A stretch of 64,000 nucleotides of DNA, from positions 16,746,257-16,810,256 of the forward strand of contig OZ038433.1 in NCBI GenBank assembly GCA_964036275.1. Reading direction: 5' to 3'. Shown here one piece after another: positions 10,690 to 26,000 of this stretch. Source of the DNA: Litoditis marina. Lineage: Eukaryota > Nematoda > Chromadorea > Rhabditida > Rhabditidae. The translations under genes and the position numbers were made by a program. How positions within the stretch are numbered: the stretch's first letter is position 1; every line of letters starts with the position of its first letter. Under the pieces are notes generated by a model. It saw only the letters and a list, made by a program, of their open reading frames with translations. It was not told the origin of the DNA and made no database searches.

Positions 10690-11660
10690 CGATTTTGGTA
10701 TGAAAACGATCGTCTGGCAACGATCGTTTTCCAGTTTCTCATCCACCGTACCCAGAATGAAAACTTCTGAATATTTTTAGATAAATGCTATCAGTGACTT
10801 GTTAGGAACATTTTGAAACCAAATTTGACTTCATATGTTACGATTGGACGATTTCGGTATTTTCGCGATAGTCTGGCAACGATCGTTTTCGAGTTTCTCA
10901 TCTACCGTACCCAGAATGAAAAACCTCTAAATATTTTTGGATAAATGCTATCGGTGACTTGTTAGGAACATTTTGAAACCAAATTTGACTTCATATGTTA
11001 CGATTGGACGATTTTGGTATTTTCGCGATCGTCTGGCAACGATCGTTTTCCAGTTTCTCATCCACCGTACCCAGAATGAAAAACCCCTAAATATTTTATA
11101 TATAAATGATATCAGTGACCTGTTAGGAACATTTTGAAACCAAATTTGACTTAATATGTCACGATTGGACGATTTTGGTATGAAAACGATCGTCTGGCAA
11201 CGATCGTTTTCCAGTTTCTCATCCACCGTACCCAGAATGAAAACTTCTGAATATTTTTAGATAAATGCTATCAGTGACTTGTTAGGAACATTTTGAAACC
11301 AAATTTGACTTCATATGTTACGATTGGACGATTTCGGTATTTTCGCGATAGTCTGGCAACGATCGTTTTCGAGTTTCTCATCTACCGTACCCAGAATGAA
11401 AAACCTCTAAATATTTTTGGATAAATGCTATCGGTGACTTGTTAGGAACATTTTGAAACCAAATTTGACTTCATATGTTACGATTGGACGATTTTGGTAT
11501 TTTCGCGATCGTCTGGCAACGATCGTTTTCCAGTTTCTCATCCACCGTACCCAGAATGAAAAACCCCTAAATATTTTATATATAAATGATATCAGTGACC
11601 TGTTAGGAACATTTTGAAACCAAATTTGACTTAATATGTCACGATTGGACGATTTTGGTA
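10690..11660. repeat. 480-bp higher-order repeat, two copies
   Basis: Three-monomer block repeated at an offset of 480 bp: the perfected-hairpin monomer (10702 and 11182), the GATTTCGGTATTTTCGCGATAG copy (10851 and 11331) and the following monomers match. The TATATATAAATG copy also recurs at a 480-bp offset (near 11093 and 11573). Confidence 0.8.
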
Positions 11661-11950
11661 TTTTCGCGATCGTCTGGCAACGATCGTTTTCCAGTTTCTC
11701 ATCCACCGTACCCAGAATGAAAAACCCCTAAATATTTTTGGATAAATGATATCAGTGACCTGTTAGGAACATTTTGAAACCAAATTTGACTTAATATGTC
11801 ACGATTGGACGATTTTGGTATTTTCGCGATCGTCTGGCAACGATCGTTTTCCAGTTTCTCATCCACCGTACCCAGAATGAAAAACCCCTAAATATTTTTC
11901 GATAAATGATATCAGTGACCTGTTAGGAACATTTTGAAACCAAATTTGAC

Positions 11951-14900
11951 TTCTAATGTTACGATTGGACGATTTTGGCATTTTCGCGATCGTCTGGCAA
12001 CGATCGTTTTCCAGTTTCTCATCTACCGTACCCAGAATGAAAAACCTCTAAATATTTTCGGATAAATGACATCAGTGACGTGTTAGGAGCATTTTGAAAC
12101 CAAATTTGACTTCATATGTTACGATTGGACGATTTTGGTATTTTCGCGATCGTTTTCCAGTTTCTCATCCACCGTACCCAGAATGAAAAACCCCTAAATA
12201 TTTTTGGATAAATGATATCAGTGACCTGTTAGGAACATTTTGAAACCAAATTTGACTTAATATGTCACGATTGGACGATTTTGGTATTTTCGCGATCGTC
12301 TGGCAACGATCGTTTTCCAGTTTCTCATCCACCGTACCCAGAATGAAAAACCCCTAAATATTTTTGGATAAACGATATCAGTGACCTGTTAGGAACATTT
12401 TGAAACCAAATTTGACTTAATATGTCACGATTGGACGATTTTGGTATTTTCGCGATCGTCTGGCAACGATCGTTTTCCAGTTTCTCATCCACCGTACCCA
12501 GAATGAAAAACCCCTAAATATTTTTGGATAAATTATATCAGTGACCTGTTAGGAACATTTTGAAACCAAATTTGACTTAATATGTCACGATTGGACGATT
12601 TTGGTATTTTCGCGATCGTCTGGCAACGATCGTTTTCCAGTTTCTCATCCACCGTACCCAGAATGAAAAACCCCTAAATATTTTTTGATAAATGATATCA
12701 GTGACCTGTTAGGAACATTTTGAAACCAAATTTGACTTCTAATGTTACGATTGGACGATTTTGGCATTTTCGCGATCGTCTGGCAACGATCGTTTTCCAG
12801 TTTCTCATCTACCGTACCCAGAATGAAAAACCTCTAAACATTTTCGGATAAATGACATCAGTGACGTGTTAGGAACATTTTGAAACCAAATTTGACTTCA
12901 TATGTTACGATTGGACGATTTTGGTATTTTCGCGATCGTTTTCCAGTTTCTCATCCACCGTACCCAGAATGAAAAACCCCTAAATATTTTTGGATAAATG
13001 ATATCAGTGACCTGTTAGGAACATTTTGAAACCAAATTTGACTTAATATGTCACGATTGGACGATTTTGGTATTTTCGCGATCGTCTGGCAACGATCGTT
13101 TTCCAGTTTCTCATCTACCGTACCCAGAATGAAAAACCTCTAAATATTTTCGGATAAATGACATCAGTGACGTGTTGGGAACATTTTGAAACCAAATTTG
13201 ACTTAATATGTCACGATTGGACGATTTTGGTATTTTCGCGATCGTCTGGCAACGATCGTTTTCCAGTTTCTCATCCACCGTACCCAGAATGAAAAACCCC
13301 TAAATATTTTTCGATAAATGATATCAGTGACCTGTTAGGAACATTTTGAAACCAAATTTGACTTCTAATGTTACGATTGGACGATTTTGGCATTTTCGCG
13401 ATCGTCTGGCAACGATCGTTTTCCAGTTTCTCATCTACCGTACCCAGAATGAAAAACCTCTAAATATTTTCGGATAAATGACATCAGTGACGTGTTAGGA
13501 GCATTTTGAAACCAAATTTGACTTCATATGTTACGATTGGACGATTTTGGTATTTTCGCGATCGTTTTCCAGTTTCTCATCCACCGTACCCAGAATGAAA
13601 AACCCCTAAATATTTTTGGATAAATGATATCAGTGACCTGTTAGGAACATTTTGAAACCAAATTTGACTTAATATGTCACGATTGGACGATTTTGGTATT
13701 TTCGCGATCGTCTGGCAACGATCGTTTTCCAGTTTCTCATCCACCGTACCCAGAATGAAAAACCCCTAAATATTTTTGGATAAATGATATCAGTGACCTG
13801 TTAGGAACATTTTGAAACCAAATTTGACTTAATATGTCACGATTGGACGATTTTGGTATTTTCGCGATCGTCTGGCAACGATCGTTTTCCAGTTTCTCAT
13901 CCACCGTACCCAGAATGAAAAACCCCTAAATATTTTTGGATAAATTATATCAGTGACCTGTTAGGAACATTTTGAAACCAAATTTGACTTAATATGTCAC
14001 GATTGGACGATTTTGGTATTTTCGCGATCGTCTGGCAACGATCGTTTTCCAGTTTCTCATCCACCGTACCCAGAATGAAAAACCCCTAAATATTTTTTGA
14101 TAAATGATATCAGTGACCTGTTAGGAACATTTTGAAACCAAATTTGACTTCTAATGTTACGATTGGACGATTTTGGCATTTTCGCGATCGTCTGGCAACG
14201 ATCGTTTTCCAGTTTCTCATCTACCGTACCCAGAATGAAAAACCTCTAAACATTTTCGGATAAATGACATCAGTGACGTGTTAGGAACATTTTGAAACCA
14301 AATTTGACTTCATATGTTACGATTGGACGATTTTGGTATTTTCGCGATCGTTTTCCAGTTTCTCATCCACCGTACCCAGAATGAAAAACCCCTAAATATT
14401 TTTGGATAAATGATATCAGTGACCTGTTAGGAACATTTTGAAACCAAATTTGACTTAATATGTCACGATTGGACGATTTTGGTATTTTCGCGATCGTCTG
14501 GCAACGATCGTTTTCCAGTTTCTCATCTACCGTACCCAGAATGAAAAACCTCTAAATATTTTCGGATAAATGACATCAGTGACGTGTTGGGAACATTTTG
14601 AAACCAAATTTGACTTAATATGTCACGATTGGACGATTTTGGTATTTTCGCGATCGTCTGGCAACGATCGTTTTCCAGTTTCTCATCCACCGTACCCAGA
14701 ATGAAAAACCCCTAAATATTTTTCGATAAATGATATCAGTGACCTGTTAGGAACATTTTGAAACCAAATTTGACTTCTAATGTTACGATTGGACGATTTT
14801 GGCATTTTCGCGATCGTCTGGCAACGATCGTTTTCCAGATTCTCATCTACCGTACCCAGAATGAAAAACCTCTAAATATTTTCGGATAAATGACATCAGT

Positions 14901-15200
14901 GACGTGTTAGGAGCATTTTGAAACCAAATTTGACTTCATATGTTACGATTGGACGATTTTGGTATTTTCGCGATCGTTTTCCAGTTTCTCATCCACCGTA
15001 CCCAGAATGAAAAACCCCTAAATATTTTTGGATAAATGATATCAGTGACCTGTTAGGAACATTTTGAAACCAAATTTGACTTAATATGTCACGATTGGAC
15101 GATTTTGGTATTTTCGCGATCGTCTGGCAACGATCGTTTTCCAGTTTCTCATCTACCGTACCCAGAATGAAAAACCTCTAAATATTTTCGGATAAATGAC
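11951..15200. repeat. 1412-bp higher-order repeat, two copies and a part
   Basis: The marker GACTTCTAATGTTACG occurs at 11951, 12737, 13363, 14149 and 14775 with alternating gaps of 786 and 626, so the period is 1412 bp (seven 160-bp plus two 146-bp monomers). A GTTAGGAGCATTTT substitution (near 12085, 13497 and 14909) and an AAATTATATCAG substitution (12531 and 13943) keep the same 1412-bp spacing. Confidence 0.85.
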
Positions 15201-17280
15201 ATCAGTGACGTGTTGGGAACATTTTGAAACCAAATTTGACTTAATATGTCACGATTGGACGATTTTGGTATTTTCGCGATCGTCTGGCAACGATCGTTTT
15301 CCAGTTTCTCATCCACCGTACCCAGAATGAAAAACCCCTAAATATTTTTGGATAAATGATATCAGTGACCTGTTAGAAACATTTTGAAACCAAATTTGAC
15401 TTAATATGTCACGATTGGACGATTTTGGTATTTTCGCGATCGTCTGGCAACGATCGTTTTCCAGTTTCTCATCTACCGTACCCAGAATGAAAAACCTCTA
15501 AATATTTTCGGATAAATGACATCAGTGACGTGTTAGGAACATTTTGAAACCAAATTTGACTTAATATGTCACGATTGGACGATTTTGGTATTTTCGCGAT
15601 CGTCTGGCAACGATCGTTTTCCAGTTTCTCATCCACCGTACCCAGAATGAAAAACCTCTAAATATTTTCGGATAAATGACATCAGTGACGTGTTGGGAAC
15701 ATTTTGAAACCAAATTTGACTTAATATGTCACGATTGGACGATTTTGGTATTTTCGCGATCGTCTGGCAACGATCGTTTTCCAGTTTCTCATCCACCGTA
15801 CCCAGAATGAAAAACCCCCAAATATTTTTGGATAAATGATATCAGTGACCTGTTAGGAACATTTTGAAACCAAATTTGACTTAATATGTCACGATTGGAC
15901 GATTTTGGTATTTTCGCGATCGTCTGGCAACGATCGTTTTCCAGTTTCTCATCCACCGTACCCAGAATGAAAAACCCCTAAATATTTTTCGATAAATGAT
16001 ATCAGTGACCTGTTAGGAACATTTTGAAACCAAATTTGACTTAATATGTCACGATTGGACGATTTTGGTATTTTCGCGATCGTCTGGCAACGATCGTTTT
16101 CCAGTTTCTCATCTACCGTACCCAGAATGAAAAACCTCTAAATATTTTTGGATAAATGACATCAGTGACGTGTTAGGAACATTTTGAAACCAAATTTGAC
16201 TTAATATGTCACGATTGGACGATTTTGGTATTTTCGCGATCGTCTGGCAACGATCGTTTTCCAGTTTCTCATCTACCGTACCCAGAATGAAAAACCTCTA
16301 AATATTTTTGGATAAATGACATCAGTGACGTGTTAGGAACATTTTGAAACCAAATTTGACTTAATATGTCACGATTGGACGATTTTGGTATTTTCGCGAT
16401 CGTCTGGCAACGATCGTTTTCCAGTTTCTCATCCACCGTACCCAGAATGAAAAACCTCTAAATATTTTCGGATAAATGACATCAGTGACGTGTTGGGAAC
16501 ATTTTGAAACCAAATTTGACTTAATATGTCACGATTGGACGATTTTGGTATTTTCGCGATCGTCTGGCAACGATCGTTTTCCAGTTTCTCATCCACCGTA
16601 CCCAGAATGAAAAACCCCCAAATATTTTTGGATAAATGATATCAGTGACCTGTTAGGAACATTTTGAAACCAAATTTGACTTAATATGTCACGATTGGAC
16701 GATTTTGGTATTTTCGCGATCGTCTGGCAACGATCGTTTTCCAGTTTCTCATCCACCGTACCCAGAATGAAAAACCCCTAAATATTTTTCGATAAATGAT
16801 ATCAGTGACCTGTTAGGAACATTTTGAAACCAAATTTGACTTAATATGTCACGATTGGACGATTTGGTATTTTCGCGATCGTCTGGCAACGATCGTTTTC
16901 CAGTTTCTCATCTACCGTACCCAGAATGAAAAACCTCTAAATATTTTATATATAAATGATATCAGTGACCTGTTAGGAACATTTTGAAACCAAATTTGAC
17001 TTAATATGTCACGATTGGACGATTTTGGTATTTTCGCGATCGTCTGGCAACGATCGTTTGCCAGTTTCTCATCCACCGTACCCAGAATGAAAAACCCCTA
17101 AATATTTTTGGATAAATGATATCAGTGACCTGTTAGGAACATTTTGAAACCAAATTTGACTTAATATGTCACGATTGGACGATTTTGGCATTTTCGCGAT
17201 CGTCTGGCAACGATCGTTTTCCAGTTTCTCATCTACCGTACCCAGAATGAAAAACCTCTAAATATTTTCGGATAAATGAC

Positions 17281-18190
17281 ATCAGTGACGTGTTAGGAAC
17301 ATTTTGAAACCAAATTTGACTTCATATGTTACGATTGGACGATTTTGGTATTTTCGCGATCGTCTGGCAACGATCGTTTTCCAGTTTCTCATCCACCGTA
17401 CCCAGAATGAAAACTTCTGAATATTTTTAGATAAATGCTATCAGTGACTTGTTAGGAACATTTTGAAACCAAATTTGACTTCATATGTTACGATTGGACG
17501 ATTTTGGTATTTTCGCGATCGTCTGGCAACGATCGTTTTCCAGTTTCTCATCTACCGCACCCAGAATGAAAAACCTTTAAATATTTTTGGATAAATGATA
17601 TCAGTGACGTGTTAGGAACATTTTGAAACCAAATTTGACTTCATATGTTACGATTGGACGATTTTGGTATTTTCGCGATCGTTTTCCAGTTTCTCATCCA
17701 CCGTACCCAGAATGAAAAACCTCTGAATATTTTTGGATAAATGCTATCGGTGACTTGTTAGGAACATTTTGAAACCAAATTTGACTTCATATGTTACGAT
17801 TGGACGATTTTGGTATTTTCGCGATCGTCTGGCAACGATCGTTTTCCAGTCTACCGTACCCAGAATGAAAAACCTCTAAATATTTTTGGATAAATGACAT
17901 CAGTGACGTGTTAGGAACATTTTGAAACCAAATTTGACTTCATATGTTACGATTGGACGATTTTGGTATGAAAACGATCGTCTGGCAACGATCGTTTTCC
18001 AGTTTCTCATCCACCGTACCCAGAATGAAAACTTCTGAATATTTTTAGATAAATGCTATCAGTGACTTGTTAGGAACATTTTGAAACCAAATTTGACTTC
18101 ATATGTTACGATTGGACGATTTCGGTATTTTCGCGATAGTCTGGAAACGATCGTTTTCGAGTTTCTCATCTACCGTACCCAGAATGAAAA
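17281..18190. repeat. block duplicated from (or to) about 10020-10930
   Basis: A run of unusual monomers in the same order (GAAAACTTCTGAATATTTTTAG variant, AACCTTTAAATA variant, 14-bp-deleted copy, CAGTCTACC short copy, perfected hairpin, GATTTCGGTATT copy) appears at about 10020-10930 and again here, offset about 7268 bp. It is a long-range, direct-orientation copy within the array. Confidence 0.75.
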
Positions 18191-20029
18191 ACCTCTAAAT
18201 ATTTTTGGATAAATGCTATCGGTGACTTGTAAGGAACATTTTGAAACCAAATTTGACTTCATATGTTACGATTGGACGATTTTGGTATTTTCGCGATCGT
18301 CTGGCAACGATCGTTTTCCAGTTTCTCATCCACCGTACCCAGAATGAAAACTTCTGAATATTTTCAGATAAATGCTATCAGTGACTTGTTAGGAACATTT
18401 TGAAACCAAATTTGACTTCATATGTTACGATTGGACGATTTTGGTATTTTCGCGATCGTCTGGCAACGATCGTTTTCCAGTCTACCGTACCCAGAATGAA
18501 AACTTCTGAATATTTTTAGATAAATGCTATCAGTGACTTGTTAGGAACATTTTGAAACCAAATTTGACTTCATATGTTACGATTGGACGATTTCGGTATT
18601 TTCGCGATAGTCTGGCAACGATCGTTTTCGAGTTTCTCATCTACCGTACCCAGAATGAAAAACCTCTAAATATTTTTGGATAAATGCTATCGGTGACTTG
18701 TTAGGAACATTTTGAAACCAAATTTGACTTCATATGTTACGATTGGACGATTTTGGTATTTTCGCGATCGTCTGGCAACGATCGTTTTCCAGTTTCTCAT
18801 CCACCGTACCCAGAATGAAAACTTCTGAATATTTTCAGATAAATGCTATCAGTGACTTGTTAGGAACATTTTGAAACCAAATTTGACTTCATATGTTACG
18901 ATTGGACGATTTTGGTATTTTCGCGATCGTCTGGCAACGATCGTTTTCCAGTCTACCGTACCCAGAATGAAAAACCTCTAAATATTTTTGGATAAATGAC
19001 ATCAGTGACGTGTTAGGAACATTTTGAATCCAAATTTGACTTCATATGTTACGATTGGACGATTTTGGTATGAAAACGATCGTCTGGCAACGATCGTTTT
19101 CCAGTTTCTCATCCACCGTACCCAGAATGAAAACTTCTGAATATTTTTAGATAAATGCTATCAGTGACTTGTTAGGAACATTTTGAAACCAAATTTGACT
19201 TCATATATTACGATTGGACGATTTTGGTATTTTCGCGATCGTCTGGCAACGATCGTTTTCCAGTCTACCGTACCCAGAATGAAAAACCTCTAAATATTTT
19301 TGGATAAATGACATCAGTGACGTGTTAGAAACATTTTGAAACCAAATTTGACTTCATATGTTACGATTGGACGATTTTGGTATTTTCGCGATCGTCTGGC
19401 AACGATCGTTTTCCAGTTTCTCATCCACCGTACCCAGAATGAAAACTTCTGAATATTTTTAGATAAATGCTATCAGTGACTTGTTAGGAACATTTTGAAA
19501 CCAAATTTGACTTCATATGTTACGATTGGACGATTTTGGTATTTTCGCGATCGTCTGACAACGATCGTTTTCGAGTTTCCCATCTACCGAACCCAGAATG
19601 AAAAACCTCTAAATATTTTTGGATAAATGACATGAGTGACGTGTTAGGAACATTTTGAAACCAAATTTGACTTCATATGTTACGATTGGACGATTTTGGT
19701 ATTTTCGCGATCGTTTTCCAGTTTCTCATCCACCGTACCCAGAATGAAAAACCTCTGAATATTTTTAGATAAATGCTATCGGTGACTTGTTAGGAACATT
19801 TTGAAACCAAATTTGACTTCATATGTTACGATTGGACGATTTTGGTATTTTCGCGATCGTCTGACAACGATCGTTTTCCAGTTTCCCATCTACCGTACCC
19901 AGAATGAAAAACCTCTGAATATTTTTAGATAAATGCTATCGGTGACTTGTTAGGAACATTTTGAAACCAAATTTGACTTCATATGTTACGATTGGACGAT
20001 TTTGGTATTTTCGCGATCGTCTGGCAACG

Positions 20030-23000
20030 ATCGTTTTCCAGTTTCTCATCCACCGTACCCAGAACGAAAACTTCTGAATATTTTTAGATAAATGCTATCA
20101 GTGACTTGTTAGGAACATTTTGAAACCAAATTTGACTTCATATGTTACGATTGGACGATTTTGGTATTTTCGCGATCGTCTGGCAACGATCGTTTTCCCG
20201 TTTCTCATCTACCGCAACCAGAATGAAAAACCTTTAAATACTTTTGGATAAATGATATCAGTGACTTGTTAGGAACATTTTGAAACCAAATTTGACTTCA
20301 TATGTTAAATGTTACGATTGGACGATTTTGGTATTTTCGCAATCGTCTGGCAACGATCGTTTTCCAGTTTCTCATCAACCGTACCCAGAATGAAAAACCT
20401 CTAAATATTTTTTGATAAATGATATCAGTGACTTGTTAGGAACATTTTGAAACCAAATTTGACTTCATATGTTACGATTGGACGATTTCGGTATTTTCGC
20501 GATCGTCTGGCAACGATCGTTTTCGAGTTTCTCATCAACCGTACCCAGAATGAAAAACCTCTAAATATTTTTGGATAAATGATATCAGTGACTTGTTAGG
20601 AACATTTTGAAACCAAATTTGACTTCATATGTTACGATTGGACGATTTTGGTATTTTCGCGATCGTCTGGCAACGATCGTTTTCGAGTTTCTCATCAACC
20701 GTACCCAGAATGAAAAACCTCTAAATGTTTTTGGATAAATGATATCAGTGACTTGTTAGGAACATTTTGAAACCAAATTTGACTTCATATGTTACGATTG
20801 GACGATTTTGGTATTTTCGCAATCGTCTGGCAACGATCGTTTTCCAGTTTCTCATCTACCGTACCCAGAATGAAAAGCTTCGAAATATTTTTTGATAAAT
20901 GATATCAGGAACTTGTTGGGAACATTTTGAAACCAAATTTGACTTCATATGTCACGATTGGACGATTTTGGTATTTTCGCGATCGTCTGGCAACGATCGT
21001 TTTTGAATTTCTCATCAACCGTACCCAGAATGAAAAACCTCTAAATATTTTTAGATAAATGATATCAGTGACTTGTTAGGAACATTTTGAAACCAAATTT
21101 GACTTCATATGTCACGATTGGACGATTTTGGTATTTTCGCGATCTTCTGGCAACGATCGTTTTCCAGTTTCTCATCCACCGTACCCAGAATGAAAAGCTT
21201 CGAAATATTTTTTGATAAATGATATCAGTGACTTGTTGGGAACATTTTGAAACCAAATTTGACTTCATATGTTACGATTTGACGATTTTGGCATTTTCGC
21301 GATCGTCTGGCAACGATCGTTTTCGAGTTTCTCATCAACCGTACCCAGAATGAAAAACCTCTAAATATTTTTGGATAAATGATATCAGTGACTTGTTAGG
21401 AACATTTTGAAACCAAATTTGACTTCATATGTTACGATTGGACGATTTTGGGATTTTCGCGATCGTCTGGCAACGATCGTTTTCCAGTTTCTCATCTCCC
21501 GTACCCAGAATGAAAAACCTCTAAATATTTTTGGATAAATAATATCAGTGACTTGTTAGAAACATTTTGAAACCAAATTTGACTTCATATATTACGATAT
21601 GACGATTTTGGTATTTTCGCGATCGTCTGGCAACGATCGTTTTCCAGTTTCTCATCCACCGTACCCAGAATGAAAAACCTCGAAATATTTTTGGATAAAT
21701 GATATCAGTGACTTGTTGGGAACCTTTTGAAACCAAATTTGACTCCATATGTCACGATTGGACGATTTTGGTATTTTCGCGATCGTCTGGCAACGATCGT
21801 TTTCGAGTTTCTCATCTACCGTACCTAGATTGAAAAACCTCGACATATTTTCGGATAAATGATATCAGTGACTTGTTAGGAACATTTTGAAACCAAATTT
21901 GACTTCATATGTTACGATTGGACGATTTTGGTATTTTCGCGATCGTCTGGCAACGATCGTTTTCGAGTTTCCCATCTACCGAACCCAGAATGAAAAACCT
22001 CTAAATATTTTTGGATAAATGACATGAGTGACGTGTTAGGAACATTTTGAAACCAAATTTGACTTCATATGTTACGATTGGACGATTTTGGTATTTTCGC
22101 GATCGTTTTCCAGTTTCTCATCCACCGTACCCAGAATGAAAAACCTCTGAATATTTTTAGATAAATGCTATCGGTGACTTGTTAGGAACATTTTGAAACC
22201 AAATTTGACTTCATATGTTACGATTGGACGATTTTGGTATTTTCGCGATCGTCTGACAACGATCGTTTTCCAGTTTCCCATCTACCGTACCCAGAATGAA
22301 AAACCTCTGAATATTTTTAGATAAATGCTATCGGTGACTTGTTAGGAACATTTTGAAACCAAATTTGACTTCATATGTTACGATTGGACGATTTTGGTAT
22401 TTTCGCGATCGTCTGGCAACGATCGTTTTCCAGTTTCTCATCCACCGTACCCAGAACGAAAACTTCTGAATATTTTTAGATAAATGCTATCAGTGACTTG
22501 TTAGGAACATTTTGAAACCAAATTTGACTTCATATGTTACGATTGGACGATTTTGGTATTTTCGCGATCGTCTGGCAACGATCGTTTTCCCGTTTCTCAT
22601 CTACCGCAACCAGAATGAAAAACCTTTAAATACTTTTGGATAAATGATATCAGTGACTTGTTAGGAACATTTTGAAACCAAATTTGACTTCATATGTTAC
22701 GATTGGACGATTTTGGTATTTTCGCGATCGTCTGGCAACGATCGTTTTCGAGTTTCGCATCAACCGTACCCAGAATGAAAAACCTCTAAATATTTTTGGA
22801 TAAATGATATCAGTGACTTGTTAGGAACATTTTGAAACCAAATTTGACTTCATATGTTACGATTGGACGATTTTGGTATTTTCGCAATCGTCTGGCAACG
22901 ATCGTTTTCCAGTTTCTCATCTACCGTACCCAGAATGAAAAGCTTCGAAATATTTTTTGATAAATGATATCAGGAACTTGTTGGGAACATTTTGAAACCA

Positions 23001-26000
23001 AATTTGACTTCATATGTCACGATTGGACGATTTTGGTATTTTCGCGATCGTCTGGCAACGATCGTTTTTGAATTTCTCATCAACCGTACCCAGAATGAAA
23101 AACCTCTAAATATTTTTAGATAAATGATATCAGTGACTTGTTAGGAACATTTTGAAACCAAATTTGACTTCATATGTCACGATTGGACGATTTTGGTATT
23201 TTCGCGATCTTCTGGCAACGATCGTTTTCCAGTTTCTCATCCACCGTACCCAGAATGAAAAGCTTCGAAATATTTTTTGATAAATGATATCAGTGACTTG
23301 TTGGGAACATTTTGAAACCAAATTTGACTTCATATGTTACGATTTGACGATTTTGGCATTTTCGCGATCGTCTGGCAACGATCGTTTTCGAGTTTCTCAT
23401 CAACCGTACCCAGAATGAAAAACCTCTAAATATTTTTGGATAAATGATATCAGTGACTCGTTAGGAACATTTTGAAACCAAATTTGACTTCATATGTTAC
23501 GATTGGACGATTTTGGGATTTTCGCGATCGTCTGGCAACGATCGTTTTCCAGTTTCTCATCTCCCGTACCCAGAATGAAAAACCTCTAAATATTTTTGGA
23601 TAAATAATATCAGTGACTTGTTAGAAACATTTTGAAACCAAATTTGACTTCATATATTACGATATGACGATTTTGGCATTTTCGCGATCGTCTGGCAACG
23701 ATCGTTTTCCAGTTTCTCATCCACCGTACCCAGAACGAAAACTTCTGAATATTTTTAGATAAATGCTATCAGTGACTTGTTAGGAACATTTTGAAACCAA
23801 ATTTGACTTCATATGTTACGATTGGACGATTTTGGTATTTTCGCGATCGTCTGGCAACGATCGTTTTCCCGTTTCTCATCTACCGCAACCAGAATGAAAA
23901 ACCTTTAAATACTTTTGGATAAATGATATCAGTGACTTGTTAGGAACATTTTGAAACCAAATTTGACTTCATATGTTAAATGTTACGATTGGACGATTTT
24001 GGTATTTTCGCAATCGTCTGGCAACGATCGTTTTCCAGTTTCTCATCAACCGTACCCAGAATGAAAAACCTCTAAATATTTTTTGATAAATGATATCAGT
24101 GACTTGTTAGGAACATTTTGAAACCAAATTTGACTTCATATGTTACGATTGGACGATTTCGGTATTTTCGCGATCGTCTGGCAACGATCGTTTTCGAGTT
24201 TCTCATCAACCGTACCCAGAATGAAAAACCTCTAAATATTTTTGGATAAATGATATCAGTGACTTGTTAGGAACATTTTGAAACCAAATTTGACTTCATA
24301 TGTTACGATTGGACGATTTTGGTATTTTCGCGATCGTCTGGCAACGATCGTTTTCGAGTTTCTCATCAACCGTACCCAGAATGAAAAACCTCTAAATATT
24401 TTTGGATAAATGATATCAGTGACTTGTTAGGAACATTTTGAAACCAAATTTGACTTCATATGTTACGATTGGACGATTTTGGTATTTTCGCAATCGTCTG
24501 GCAACGATCGTTTTCCAGTTTCTCATCTACCGTACCCAGAATGAAAAGCTTCGAAATATTTTTTGATAAATGATATCAGGAACTTGTTGGGAACATTTTG
24601 AAACCAAATTTGACTTCATATGTCACGATTGGACGATTTTGGTATTTTCGCGATCGTCTGGCAACGATCGTTTTTGAATTTCTCATCAACCGTACCCAGA
24701 ATGAAAAACCTCTAAATATTTTTAGATAAATGATATCAGTGACTTGTTAGGAACATTTTGAAACCAAATTTGACTTCATATGTCACGATTGGACGATTTT
24801 GGTATTTTCGCGATCTTCTGGCAACGATCGTTTTCCAGTTTCTCATCCACCGTACCCAGAATGAAAAGCTTCGAAATATTTTTTGATAAATGATATCAGT
24901 GACTTGTTGGGAACATTTTGAAACCAAATTTGACTTCATATGTTACGATTTGACGATTTTGGCATTTTCGCGATCGTCTGGCAACGATCGTTTTCGAGTT
25001 TCTCATCAACCGTACCCAGAATGAAAAACCTCTAAATATTTTTGGATAAATGATATCAGTGACTTGTTAGGAACATTTTGAAACCAAATTTGACTTCATA
25101 TGTTACGATTGGACGATTTTGGGATTTTCGCGATCGTCTGGCAACGATCGTTTTCCAGTTTCTCATCTCCCGTACCCAGAATGAAAAACCTCTAAATATT
25201 TTTGGATAAATAATATCAGTGACTTGTTAGAAACATTTTGAAACCAAATTTGACTTCATATATTACGATATGACGATTTTGGTATTTTCGCGATCGTCTG
25301 GCAACGATCGTTTTCCAGTTTCTCATCCACCGTACCCAGAATGAAAAACCTCGAAATATTTTTGGATAAATGATATCAGTGACTTGTTGGGAACCTTTTG
25401 AAACCAAATTTGACTCCATATGTCACGATTGGACGATTTTGGTATTTTCGCGATCGTCTGGCAACGATCGTTTTCGAGTTTCTCATCTACCGTACCTAGA
25501 TTGAAAAACCTCGACATATTTTCGGATAAATGATATCAGTGACTTGTTAGGAACATTTTGAAACCAAATTTGACTTCATATGTTACGATTGGACGATTTT
25601 GGTATTTTCGCGATCGTCTGGCAACGATCGTTTTCGAGTTTCCCATCTACCGAACCCAGAATGAAAAACCTCTAAATATTTTTGGATAAATGACATGAGT
25701 GACGTGTTAGGAACATTTTGAAACCAAATTTGACTTCATATGTTACGATTGGACGATTTTGGTATTTTCGCGATCGTTTTCCAGTTTCTCATCCACCGTA
25801 CCCAGAATGAAAAACCTCTGAATATTTTTAGATAAATGCTATCGGTGACTTGTTAGGAACATTTTGAAACCAAATTTGACTTCATATGTTACGATTGGAC
25901 GATTTTGGTATTTTCGCGATCGTCTGACAACGATCGTTTTCCAGTTTCCCATCTACCGTACCCAGAATGAAAAACCTCTGAATATTTTTAGATAAATGCT

